From Chrysogorgia sp. JL179-B06 (Eukaryota; Cnidaria; Anthozoa; Scleralcyonacea; Chrysogorgiidae): 64,000 nt of DNA. Positions within the stretch are counted from its first letter, which is position 1, and each line of letters starts with the position of its first letter. The position numbers and the translations under genes are program-made. The notes beneath the pieces were generated by a model. That model saw only the letters and a list, made by a program, of their open reading frames with translations. It searched no databases and was not told the origin of the DNA. The stretch is taken from contig JAYKKM010000005.1 in NCBI GenBank assembly GCA_035772405.1, positions 3,867,001-3,931,000 of the forward strand. Reading direction: 5' to 3'. Positions 12,054 through 25,000 of the stretch are shown piece after piece.

Positions 12054-13668
12054 CTACACTTGTCGCTTTCTATAAAGCCCTGCCGCGCTACGGTTTTCCC
12101 TCACGATTGTCATCTTGGTGTATGTAATTCACTGACATAAGTGTAAAGAACGTTTTGCAACATGAATAAGAATCATAAATAAGAATCGTGGCGCGTACAA
12201 AATGACAATCGCAAGGGAATGTCGAGAAACTGTCAGCGGAAAGATTTGTGGGCTCACAACCTTACTCTTATTCTTACTTACCATGCATCTAAGCAGTGTG
12301 TAAACGTACCTTAAGCACCGTAGCAAGGTTTAATAGACCTTTTTCACGTGCATTATTTTCCGCGTTAACGTCCGAGGTATTCTTTTTGAATTCTCAATAA
12401 ATTCAACAGAATGTCTGACGTCAATTATGGAAAATAATGCATGCTTGGTATTTATGAAGGTCTGTTGTATCGGGTGTTTACTCCTCACTGACAAGGAGAA
12501 AGAAAGGTTTTTATTCTAAATGTGTCCCTTGCGTTATTACTGTGCTTGCTGAACGGTTTAAAACAATGGACTATAGCCTCGTTCCCAGGCAAGTTGGCGT
12601 GTTCTAAGTATAGTGCACTAGCTCAAGTTGGAGCTTTTAATAGCTGGAGGAAGAAGGGTCAGTTGGAGGATATTGGGTAGTAGAAGGGAATCGGTTGGAA
12701 AAGAAAGGATGGTAAGGGAAATGGGTGGGTGGAGATTCAGAAAGGGGTGAGGGAGAAAAGAGGAGAGTTATCTTTTCGTCTCTACCGCTTTTTTTTTCAT
12801 TGTGGTTCCATATGCCCTCGTTTGGCATAAGACTGAAGGTTGCTTGTACTTTTGCGAGGTCCTGTGGAGAAGGTAGCTCTCTGTCCGCGCCAGTGATCTA
12901 ATAATTATTTTACTTCCATCAAACGACTTTACGGTTTACCCCTATTCCTAGCTCACAAGTCACAACAATCACATCTTTTTATGATTTGCGTCTTGCTTAG
13001 GAAGCCGCGGCAGTGTGTAGGATTCGAAGTATTTAATTACCGTTAAAGTATTACACATATTTTACAAGTTCAGACCGCGTGGATCTCACTCGCGCATAGG
13101 GAATGCGTTGCACGACGGCAGAAGAGAAGGAAGGCTAACAAAAGCAAATTTATTAGGTATATTGAAGTTGAATATACGAGAAAACGTTTGGACTATGCTC
13201 ATGTTGACAGCTGATACCCGGATGACCATTGCTATAAATGAGGAACAATGAAATCCCAGATTTCCCTCAATGAGAAATGAGAATCATTATAATGACAAGA
13301 ATGGAGCTAATTTTTCGGACAACTGGGGGGAGGAGCTAGCTGCAGCCCTCTATGGTAGGGGATGAAGTCCAGGACCTGGCTAAGACATGTTGCACATAAT
13401 TTAGGAGAGAATAACTCAACTGTTATAGGCTAATATGACCCCGGGAAACGGGACGAAAAGCCCGAAAATGACTACGCCCTTTTTCACCGGAAGTGATACT
13501 TACTACATAGCTGTATCTTCTAAACCGTTGGAGTTACAGATTTGCCAAGCAGAATGGCCATGTTTAGGGGGGTCATAGAAGAGGGTAAAATTTCTAGTTT
13601 GATATTTTAAGAGAAAATGGCTAAAAACCATATACAACTACCAACACACTGGAATTGCCATATATTTA
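12054..13668. other. Intergenic DNA without recognised genes
   Basis: A small inverted repeat at about 12340-12475 (GACCTTTTTCACGTGCATTATTTTCC-like arms) is present. A purine-rich G/A stretch runs at 12640-12780. I see no supported coding region. Confidence 0.5.
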
Positions 13669-14159
13669 TTAAAGGATATGGCAATAAAAAATATTTTTGC
13701 CTTTCGAATAAGCAATCGGTCATACGAGGGTAATCCAAGTGAAAAAATTACTCTGCTGCAAAACATCACTAATATTTTCAACAAATAAAAATCTTGTTAT
13801 CTGCCATCTTGTTTTAATAGGGTAAACATGATGAAACGTTCCTATCTGAATTTATGTGGTATACTTTTAAAAGTATTGTGGTTCAATTGAGAAAGAAAAA
13901 CATCCACAATAATCAAGTTTTAGACCTATATACGTGAAATTATGGCTGACTAAAGTTTTCACTTTACCCTGCTTGTGACGTCACACGCATATCGAAAAAT
14001 TATCCAAGATGGCGGATCATGGTTGAAAACAGGGATGTCTTTTGTCTAAATTAGTGATGTTGTTTTGCACAAGAGTCGTTTTGTTTACTTAGATTACCCT
14101 GTGAAGGCAATTTGCTAATTAGAAAGGCAAAAAAATTTTTTATTGCCATATCCCTTTAA
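13669..14159. mobile_element. TTAA-ended foldback element
   Basis: Ends TTAAAGGATATGGCAATAAA and TTTATTGCCATATCCCTTTAA-type, with TTAA at both borders; TGACGTCA at about 13977. Intergenic, next to the decayed gene at 14222. Confidence 0.8.
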
Positions 14160-14221
14160 CTTAATTAACTTTCCGGACTTAGAGCAACGTTGGAACATTT
14201 GTGCCAAGTTGAACTGACAAA

Positions 14222-15437
14222 TTAACAGTGTTCATTCAGTGATATAGGGTTTTTACAACAATCACCTCCCTTGTGTTTGCAGTACTTGCAACACTTGATC
14301 CCAGCTACCCTGCAGGGACATCCATTCTTACGAGCACACTTGCCACATTTACAGGGCTCTGGCAGGCCTTCGGGTTTTGAGATCACAACCTCAGGGACTA
14401 ATAAACTCGGCATTCATAATCAAGGTACCCACAGCTGATGTTGGTAATAGCCTCTATGGATATGTTTCCTTGCATTAGTTGAGGTATAAGCAGTTCTCTC
14501 AAAGTCCATCTTGAGGGCATTGCTATCAAATGCAGTGAGACCAGGGCCGGATTAACGTCGCGCGAGGCCCGTGGCAGATTTTCAGCGCGAGGCCCCTAAA
14601 TGTGCGAGGCCCCTAAATTCGCGAGGCAGCAGATGAACCAGAGCTCTTGGAGGACAAGATCTCTCCAATTGACTGTGATGCGGTATAACAGGCACACAAA
14701 GACATCTGTGTCACCTGATGACAGCATCAGGGATGTAGATCCTGCCCGGTGACTTAGAATGTCCTGCACATGGAACATCATCCTGTCATCAGTTTCCTCG
14801 TGTGTGCAGTTGAGGCGAGGGAATGGAGAAGCACACCCAGCTGACACTAGCCTGTGTGATATACCAAGGTATAGAGGTTTAGTGCCTTGGTAATTGGTGT
14901 TGAGCCACTCAACATAGAATGCCTGGAAAGCAGTTTTGCTGATGGAAGACGACCAAAAGTTCTCTAATACCACTGGAACATATTTTTAGTTCGGTGATAT
15001 CACATCAAGGATCCTCTTCTCCCCCTCTCTTCATAATTTCTTGATTCTGTCCTCTCTGTAAGTGTCGAAAACGATGTGGATCTCATCACAGTTGTGCCCA
15101 GCTTTAGTGACCATAGCTGTCAAGGCAATAGCAAAGTCGTGGAATGTCTTGACGGGCCGCGGGCGGATCGAGCTTCTTTACTGCAGTGCTTCCACAACCG
15201 AAATCCAGATTTCCTTTTTTTTGTCTGAAATTTCCTGATATTTCCTGATCTTTTTATGACATCATCACGTGATATAATTTCGCAATTATCAAACCAAACG
15301 AGCCACGAAACGAAATTACCAAAAAAGATGAAAGAGTCAAATAGCGCTGATCGACCTTTGTCCCTCAACAGCCTTTTAAGCTGATCCACAGAAAGTGATT
15401 TTAAAGATGTCTTGGGACTTACAAAAGTAGCAGACAT
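14222..15437 (-). pseudogene. Decayed selfish-gene remnant with HEE/DTDV domain and Cys-rich C-terminus
   Basis: Three broken frames lie in order on the minus strand. 15437-15120 starts MSATFVSPKTSLKSLSVDQL. 14973-14596 holds LNCTHEETDDRMMFHVQD and SSGDTDVFVCLL. 14413-14222 is a Cys-rich end (CKCGKCARKNGCPC, GIKCCKYCKHK, CCKN). The HEE-D-R with DTDVFV pair followed by a CxC-type cysteine cluster recurs, as I recall, in many invertebrate and fish genomes as an uncharacterised, probably transposon-borne protein. A foreign CAGGGCCGGATTAA end at 14542 interrupts the frame between the last two parts. Whether the first frame belongs to the same gene is uncertain. Confidence 0.5.
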
Positions 15438-15481
15438 AAAAATTATTATATTAACTGCCCATGCCTGCCAAACACTTAGCC

Positions 15482-15768
15482 TCCTCCGCAGGCAACTTGT
15501 GTTTTTTTAGTTAATATGCACTTTTATAATCCAGTCAAAAACAATCAAAAACTGCATATTTGGCCGAGTACAAGACTGGGGAAAAGGCAATACGAAAAAA
15601 AGTGTCGCCCTTTTTTCCAGCCTTTCCCTTCCCCAAATATTTTGTAACTTCTCCGTAGACTTCTTTCTACTCGGCCAAATCTCGTACGGCTCTGAAAGCT
15701 GTTTTTGACTGGATAAAAGTGCACATTAACTAAAAAAAACACAAGTTACCTGCGGAAGAGGTTACCTA
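15482..15768. mobile_element. Foldback element near the PRPF38A promoter
   Basis: GCAACTTGTGTTTTTTTAG and GCACTTTTATAATCCAGTC on the left pair with the complementary right arm ending ACACAAGTTACCTGCGGAAG. It lies 245 bp before the PRPF38A start codon. Confidence 0.75.
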
Positions 15769-16012
15769 ACACTGAAGACAGCCTAAGATATCAAATATTT
15801 ACACATTCCACATCAAATTTCTTTAAAATGTTCTCGATGTCCTTAGATTTTTTGATATTTCCTGATTTTCCTGAGATTTCCTGAGATTTTAATTTTAATT
15901 CCTGAAAGTTTCTTTGAAGTCAGGATTTCCTAAAATCAGGAAATTTCCTGCGAAGTGGAAACCTACTCGACCAGTTCTGAAGGGGTCTGGGTCGGGACGA
16001 AGTGTAAACAAA

Positions 16013-19000
16013 ATGGCGAACAGAACAGTGTCAGATGCAAAAACAGTGAAAGGAACAAACCCTCAATATTTAGTTGAGAAGATTGTTAGAACTCGAATAT
16101 ACGAGTCCAAATACTGGAAGGAACAATGCTTTGCTTTAAGTGGTGAGTTTGTTTTTGCCGAGAGAATATTAGACAGTTTATAGACAGTTGTACTACATGT
16201 AAGCCTCGTTGAATAGCATTCTATTTTCGCCAAATCTAGATTGAATGTTTAAATATATTTTTACCAGTTGGCCATAACAATAAATATGAATGAAAATATT
16301 TTGTTTTTTTATTTATCCATTTCCCCAATATTATCAATTAACCGTTTTGATTTTATACTGTCTGTCAATAGTCATGTAGTGATTACTGCATGTGTGTTCT
16401 ACAGTATAGCCATAGGGGAAGCTCACCTCAACATCAACAGTATATATTACATGCATCGATACGTTTTTTGTTCATAATAGAACTTACATCCTTTATAAAT
16501 TTGAGCTGATACTGTGATAGACATTCTGTAGCCAGCTGACCCAAACTATGCTTTACATATGGCCAATGGAATTGAGGTTTCAGTGTACCATCCACGAATT
16601 TTCAAAATGTGATGCAGCTTTTGTTCATTATTTGAATCATTGATTATCTGGTCTGAAAATATGACATCTATCTGTGGCCTTGTCAGTGCCACCCATTCGT
16701 ATCTCAAATACATACCTGCTAGCAACACATCAATACTTCGGCAATACACTGTCACTGCTATCATCGTTTCGGATGATGTTGAACAAATGGCGACCAATCA
16801 TCGCTGATGCAGTCGACCTGTTATCAATGGCTTTGCTATTAAAAAGTGTGTACATGCTAATGCAACTGATGTTAATAGTATATTTGAAAGTCCTGATGTG
16901 GAAAATCTACCAATAATGAAAATTATTTTGAATAATGAAAATTATTTTGAATAATGAAAAATTCATGCAGTAGTTTCATGCTCATGCAAGTTGACAGTAA
17001 ACTGAAATCTCAATTCCATTGGCCTATACAGTATAATGTATCCAACACCAGATATCTCCTCATCTCTAGATGGACTGATCGACTCATAAAATTATGAATC
17101 AATAACTCTGAAATGTTGGTATACTCTAATACTGTATTGGCAAAATAGTTGATGGGAGTATTAAATATTGTAGGTCTAATATTTTGAGTGAAGGAACTTT
17201 GTCACAGAGTCTGTTTAAAGATGTACATGAAATAATCATGATTTTGCACAAAAGTGTAATACTCTTTTCAGTTATATTTCACTCTCTGATAAAGTGGCTT
17301 CGCTTGAAATGTTCTGGGTCCAACTGACATATTCACTATTTTAGCAGAATTTGTTCACCAATAAAGTTTAAAGATTTGTATTTTAATACCGCCTACACAA
17401 CACAACACTTTTATATAATAAAATTATGGTTTGCGAACTGAAGATAAGGCTAAGTGATTAGTATAGTTCCAGTCTGGAAACTTTCACAAAGTTTCCAGTC
17501 TGGGTATAGTTGAGCATGAAGAAGATAGAGGAAAGTACAGTACTATGCTGTTTAGTTTAGTTTATTAGATTTATCACTCTTAGGTGAACGGAACAACGCA
17601 ACAGGCGAGAACCCCAATTATAGGGGTTCCGAGGGCCTACGATTTAAGGTCGTTATCCGAGAAGACCCGAAAGTCTTACCATTTGCTGATATTATTGCAA
17701 AGGCAGCACTTTCTCCTCAAATATTTTTAAGACACTGAGTGGAGGTCCGACCCAGGATTTGAACCTGTGTCTCCCAGCTCATAGACATGTGTGGTAACCA
17801 CTAGACCACAACAGCTGTTGTTTTAATACTGCCTACACAACAGCAACTAACTGGTCTCTGCACACAACAACAGCTGGTCTGTGTCCTTGACAAACTGATA
17901 ACTTATCTGTCAAGTATTACATTGTTTTTTAGCTGAACTTCTGGTGGATAAAGCCATGGGACTAGAATATATAGGAGGAACATTTGGAGGAAATATAAAA
18001 CCAACACCATTTATGTGCTTAATTTTAAAAATGTTACAAATCCAACCTGAAAAAGAAATTGTTGTTGAGTTTATAAAAAATGATGATTATAAGTAAGTCC
18101 ATACTTGTTTAATACTACCTGTATTAAGACATAAAAACTATGGTATATTAACTATGGTAACACAGATTACATATATGTTATATAATATTATGGTATAAAA
18201 ATGAGTCGACAAACCTATGCACTTCCAAATACATATAGTTCAAGATGCTTACCGTAGTTCTGATGTTTCATTGCCGGTAGTGATGGTCCTTCATAAGAGT
18301 GAAATGTGATGACATTTAATATTATGTCATCACATTTAATTACAAGCATGTTAACACAAGGAGGTGAACATATACAGTACAATCAAAGCTGGTAGTACCA
18401 ATATCATTGGTATGTTTACAGGTAGTCTGATACTATGATATAAACATGTTGTGCAGTGTAGAAATACAGTACAAATTGAATATGTACTCTAAAAGGTTGG
18501 TGTACTGCCAAAATACCTGTAGTGTATAGAAAGTCTAATGTTTTGAGCAAAGGCCCTTCATCAGAGAGTGAAATATACTTATTACTGTAAAGTGAAATGA
18601 AAATGAGTGAAACCTTTATCATGTGAAAAAAATAATCCAATCAGGTACAAAAGTAAAAGTGGGAAAGTCATTTTCTATTTTTAATGACAATCCGTAAACA
18701 AGCCTGCAAAATAATTCTAATACAATACACTGTAGTGCAAGGTTAAATACAGTGTAAGGAAAAAATCCAAGAGAAGTGAGAAGCCAGTGTTTTGATGACT
18801 TCGGAGGGATTAATTAAATAAAATGATGACTTTGGAGGGATTAATTAAATAAATAATTTGTTATGCCCATGCATGGGGATGAATGGTTCCAAGTTTGAAA
18901 ATGAGATGCTTTTCTTGTCTTAATATATGGCAATTATTCCCACTGGAAATGGATGACATGGCACAAACCATCATTTCTAAAATTGAATGGTTGCCACTGT

Positions 19001-22000
19001 AGTAAAATAGCAACTACCGGTCCTGTATGCCAAATACATGTATTTCCAGAGCTAAATCCGATTTTGTTATTTGAAATAACAAAATCGGATTTAGCTCTGG
19101 AAATACATGTACATGTACAGTAGTGAAGTTACATTAAGGAAAGTGTTAACAGCAGGAACAAGAAAAGGTATACCTTTTTTTACCAACAGGAACTAGAAAA
19201 GGTATACCTGCTGGAGCTGGTGAAATTTGTCTTACTGGTACTCGTATTATGTACATGATTATATTGTCACTAAATGTTTCACTCAATTTTTATTTCACTT
19301 TACATTTCACTCTGATGAAAGGCCTTTTCCTCCTGCACACTATTTCAACAGTACACCAACGTTTCAAAGTATTCAATTTGTATACAGAATAATTATGATA
19401 CTGGATATTTCTTATGTTGACCATTCCTAAATTACAAATCTGGCATTTTCTTCTTGTTTTATAATACTCACTATCCTCTGTGGAGTTAATTGGAAATCAC
19501 TGCAACTACTGGTCAAGAACAATCAAAATAATATATAGTATTACCTGCACCTAATTAAGTAAACAAGTACTGTTAGTACTGCACAGTATGTACATATATC
19601 TCCATGTTGTGGTGCACTGGTGCTGCTTGCTTGCTTGCTTGCTACATACTGATTCAGTTTGGGGAATTGTCATTATAATGTACTTCCTTTACTCAACCAG
19701 GGCCCCCTAAATTAGTACTAGCTAGTACCAGATTTTATCTTGCAGAATCTGGCATATATGTGGTGGACCAGAAATAGTAAAGCTACTGTATGTAACCACA
19801 ACTACACTGTCGTTTATTTTCTCAGGTATGTGCGTGCTTTGGGTGCCATCTACATGAGACTTGTAGGAAGTTCTCTTGATGTTTATAACTATCTTGAACC
19901 ACTTTTAAATGACTACAGAAAACTGAAAGTACAAAACAAAATGGGAGGTAAGTTCATGTTAACAAAGCGTAATGCTTTATGCTCCAGGGGTGACCAATGC
20001 GCAACTTCTCCTAATAATATCAATGATTAACCAAGCATAGAGGTAATGAGAATAAAGGAAATGATATCAATTATTATTACATTGAGTCGGTTTCCTTTGA
20101 TGTACCGCGGGATGTATGCACCATACATCCCTATGAATACTAATAAGATAAGAAACAAAGAAAAAACCTAGGAAAATCTTTGTCCAAAGTGGACACAATC
20201 GACAAAACTTTGTTGGAAACCTCCTCAATGTAATAATAAGTCAGATAAATACCTCGAACGTCAGGATTTATGCGATATACAGCCCTCGGACACTACGCGT
20301 CCTCAGGATTGTATGCCGCATAAATCCCTCTTTCTCGGTGTTTATCTATTACATATGACATGTTTTTAAAACAACAAGTGGTATAAGAAATGTTTGGAGG
20401 CCAATAAGGAGATTTTGTATGCTGTATATACCTTGAACATTATTTAATTGCATATAACCTCTACACAGTTTGCTATCTATTTTTAAAAAGTTTTTTATAT
20501 CCCACCTGCTGAACGCTAGCAAATTTGAGACGATTCTGATGAAGATGCAGCTCCCTATTCTAATCAACCACTTGCCAATAACGAATTAACTAATGTATAA
20601 TTAATTAGAAAGAATTGACTGTATAACTAATTGGAATTTCTACACTTGAAAGTTTAGAAAGGATTTTTAATGTTCGTTTAGGACACTTTTCTGACCATTC
20701 AGCACAGATAAACGAGTTGGAACCATATAATTGGAATTTATAAAAATTAAAAGAATTTAAAATAAATATTGGTATGGTAATTGGGAAACAAATTGAGTTC
20801 AAACAGAACAGAATATTTGAAGTTTAGAGCAAATAAATGCAAGTTTAGGAAGAATATTCGAAGTTTAGAAATCATTGTGTATGTTTAGAATAGATACAGT
20901 GTCAGTATTTGGAATTAAGAAGGCATATTTGGAGTTCAGAAGGCCTAAAGTGAATGTTTAGAACATATACTGTATTTTTGTAAGTATAGAATTTTGACGG
21001 GATCGCCACACCATAACCTGGGACGGACCAGGTGCGGCGATAGTACAAAGCCACAGATCACCAGGAGCAACGGATATACAGTACACTGCAACTACAGGTG
21101 TACATGTACGTGTGCCAGATAAAACCACCAACAAAACAAAAGATTCACCTGGCAATTATCCAGTGAACATAGGAATGACAAAGAAAAGCAGCAAAAAATT
21201 GTAGTTGGAGAAGTGTGGCCAAGTTGAAACATAAGTCGTACTGCAGCAATATGTCGTGTGCAAGGGGTGATTCTGCCCTGGAAGAGGAAGACACAATGGA
21301 GTGAGAAAGTAGTTGTGAATGAACAAATTACAAATAATGTTCGACTAAGATTTATGTGTGCAGGTCACCTGATAACTGGCAAGCCCAACGTAGCTTGACA
21401 TCACATCATGTAGGTTATCGATCTTAGTTGTAGGTATCCTGGTCCCAGAGGTTCTACAATCTACACCGCCGCCCCCCTCCCCGAAAACCGAAAGCGGCGA
21501 GAGAACCTCTGGTCGCACGGGCCATTTCTTTGATCGCTCCGAACAAATAAGATTGCTAGGGCCAAATCCATGGCGACCTTTTCTGGTTGGCTCAATAACA
21601 GAATCGGGGGTTGGATGAAATAACGAATTATCCGTGTGGAGAAGCGTGAAAATAATATTGTCTCAAAATTCTTTGTCAAAGACTCAAGCAGGATGAAATT
21701 AGAATATGGACAAAGCGCTTTTTGATGACATTTTATCGGAGACGTTTCCTGAAATTAAATCCCTTAACGCGTCGCAGAAGGAGGCCCTTTTGGCATACAT
21801 AAATTGACAATACGTCTCGTCGATGGCCAGTTGGTAGAATTGCGAATACGTCCCGTCGATTTATGTATGTTCCATAGAAAATCATTGATTTTTTAGATCG
21901 TGCCAGACATTTGTAGAGAACTGTCGATTCGAGGATTACAGTATGTTGATCCCATTCTGCTGTCGTATGTCCATTAAACTCCTTAGTTGATTCACACATT

Positions 22001-25000
22001 CGACAGTTACGGGGGATAACATCGAAGAGCAAGGAATTTGCGATGGAAACTATTCCTTTGTGTTTGGCGTGGTAGAACCTAGGGCAGTCTTTTCCATAAT
22101 TGCAGAATGGAAGAGATTTGTTGTCGATTGTTTTTTGATTGGTTAAGTTTTAATTAGATTAACGCAACACGAAAATGAGATTGCTTGCCCGTGCGACCAG
22201 AGGTTCTCTCGCCGCGGGCGGCGGCGTAGAACCTCTGGGACCAGGCCGTAAGTTGTAGGGGGAGAAATAGGAAGACCACTAGTCTCCAGGGTCCAAAGAG
22301 AAGACAAAACCAAGTATGCATGATGTTAATTTTATTTATTGCATAAATGCATTTATTCTATTCTGCCAGCTTTTGCAACTTTTTCTTGTACAGTAGCTTA
22401 TGGTACAAATATGAAAAAGTAAACAGAAAGGAGCAAAATGCAATATACCTATTTTCTATTTAGTAAATAGAACATGTTTTTTGTTTCCATTGAGTCATAG
22501 AAATGAGTGGCAGTAATTTGGGAGAATGAGAAATTGCAGTGGGAAAGCGACACAAAGGGCATGGTGTTTGCAACGTTGCACTGTTATTCAAGTTTTACTG
22601 AGTTGTAAAAATAAAAATAATAAAAGTACAAGAGATATGCATGGCAAAAACTGGGAAATAGTTGCAACTATAGCAATTTTTAATTTATTTTGTTTGTAGT
22701 TTTTGAACTCACTCACATTGATGAATTTGTTGATGAACTTTTACGAGAAGATAGAGTTTGTGATATTATTTTACCAAGAATACAGGTAAAAATATGATAT
22801 TGGTGTTACAGGCGTGTAATTACGATTAACGTATTGCCTTTCGAATACAAATATTTCGATTCGATTTGCAACCAGTGATCTCTAAAGAAGACTGGATTGA
22901 GCTTTCTATTGTATCTGATGAGCTGATTTTGAAGCCTGAATATTTGCATAATGTAAATTGATGAGAGATTATTAGAAGCTCCGAGTTTGCAAGCAAATCA
23001 AACTGTGACGCTCGCGAAATAGGTTTAGTGTCTGGCCAATATAGTTTCTTTGTTAACATTAAATGCATAAAATCTTGAACCTAATTTGACGTCTCATATT
23101 AGGCTTATCTCACTGGATAATTAGAGCCAACGGCGGCCATTACTAAGCGACCAAAGTCGCAGTAAATCTGTTTGTAGGCCATGAATCGTTTTACCCAGTA
23201 ATTTGAAAAATGTCTTCTGGTCCTTTTATAGTAAAATTATTTTATTTTATCGATTGTAAGAGCACATAATCCAACAAAAAGCCTGCTAGGATCCTCATTT
23301 GGCCCTTAGTAATGGCGGACTTCCGGCTTCATTTTTTGAATAATAGTTGCTCGATCCAGTCTTCTTTAGAGATCAGTGTTTGCAACTCATTCTAATTTTT
23401 TCACAATACAACAAAATACGTTATTTTATGCACACCGTAAACTAAAATGGCGGCCGTCGTTCTCAATGTACAACATAGGATTCAAAACAATAATTTTCCG
23501 CTCGGAGATTCAAAGCACATTTTATTAAACACCATCATGATAAGAAAAAAAAACTCGAGTGTGTAATGATTAAATTTAAAATTGAAATTCTGAATTAAAG
23601 AAGTGTGCACCCAGAGAATTTTTGTGGTCTAGAGTTTGTTATTATGTTACAGTTTTGCAATTCCAGAAAGTAAAATATTTTTTCTACTTCTGGAATCGTG
23701 AATCGAATAGAAAGAGTCAATCGTGAATAATCAAAATGTTATTTATTTTTACACCCTTAGACCACGTTTACACTAGAGCAAAAGTTTCCGGATTCGTAAA
23801 TGTTTCCAGATTCATCATAAACTGAGTATTCGGATTGGTAAGCTGTTTACACTCGGGAGTATTCGGATTCATATCGTTTACACACCCGATGAAATCCGGA
23901 AACATTTATGCGGGAACGGTTACCAAGCATTTCGCGAAAAGACAACTCCAAAATGCCGCCCAAAAAGAAGGCTAGAAAGGATGTTACATAGAGTGTTTAT
24001 GAAGTATAACTTCTTCTTGGAGTAGTTCGTGCATCATATGTGCCTGCAACAAAATCAGACAACCAACTACCGACAACAGTGCAATAACAACAACATCCGC
24101 CATTTTGTCTGCACCGCAAGCTCGTGTGATCGCGGGCGGAAAAATATTCGGATTCATTGGAACACTCGTTTACACTACAAAAGATTCCGGATTCATAAGT
24201 ATCCAGATACAAAATTTCCACTTTAGATTCCGGATTCAAAATCTCCGGAGACGCGACCAAACCGGGACGTTTTATTTCGGATTCATCCTCTTGTGTGTAA
24301 ACGGCAAAACGAATCCGGTACCAAAACGTTCCGGATTCGTCACGAATCCGGAAACTTTTGCTATATAAAAATATGTAACTTTATGTAATATTTCGCCGAC
24401 AATGCGGACTGGACCGGATTTCAAGTCCGTGCAATCAGTTGCAGTCCGAGGCGAAGTCGAGGACTGTAACTAATTGCAAGGACTTGAAATCCATTGCAGT
24501 TCGAATTGGAGGCTTTGAAATGGCATCTCAAAGTAAAGTTGGGCGGTATTGAAATTTCAATACCGGTTACGGTATTTTTAAAATATCGCGGTATACCGGT
24601 ATACCGTTAAAATCTTTTAAGGAAATGTGTGATCTACAGTAAATGCAGTTTACACCCAATAACCCAAAAATTCAAGGCAAAATCAAGAAAATTATCCATT
24701 TTAACGATCGTTGTTTCCATATGATCCACAATCTACTTAGCTCCCACATTTGGAGTTGTTTACGACAAATGAAACGCTAAAATATCGTGCACTTAGATGG
24801 CTTCCAAATTTTGGCTAATTAACGATGTTCTAAAATGTTAAAATCTAATCTATTCCCTATTTCGCGCACGCATACATTGTGTTTGTTTTTCGTTTGTGAA
24901 CTTTTCTTGCTGTTTAAATAAAAAGATAAACTAATGATAGCCATGATACCGGTATATCTTACAGTATACCGCCGATAACGGTATACCGGTATAGCGTCAA

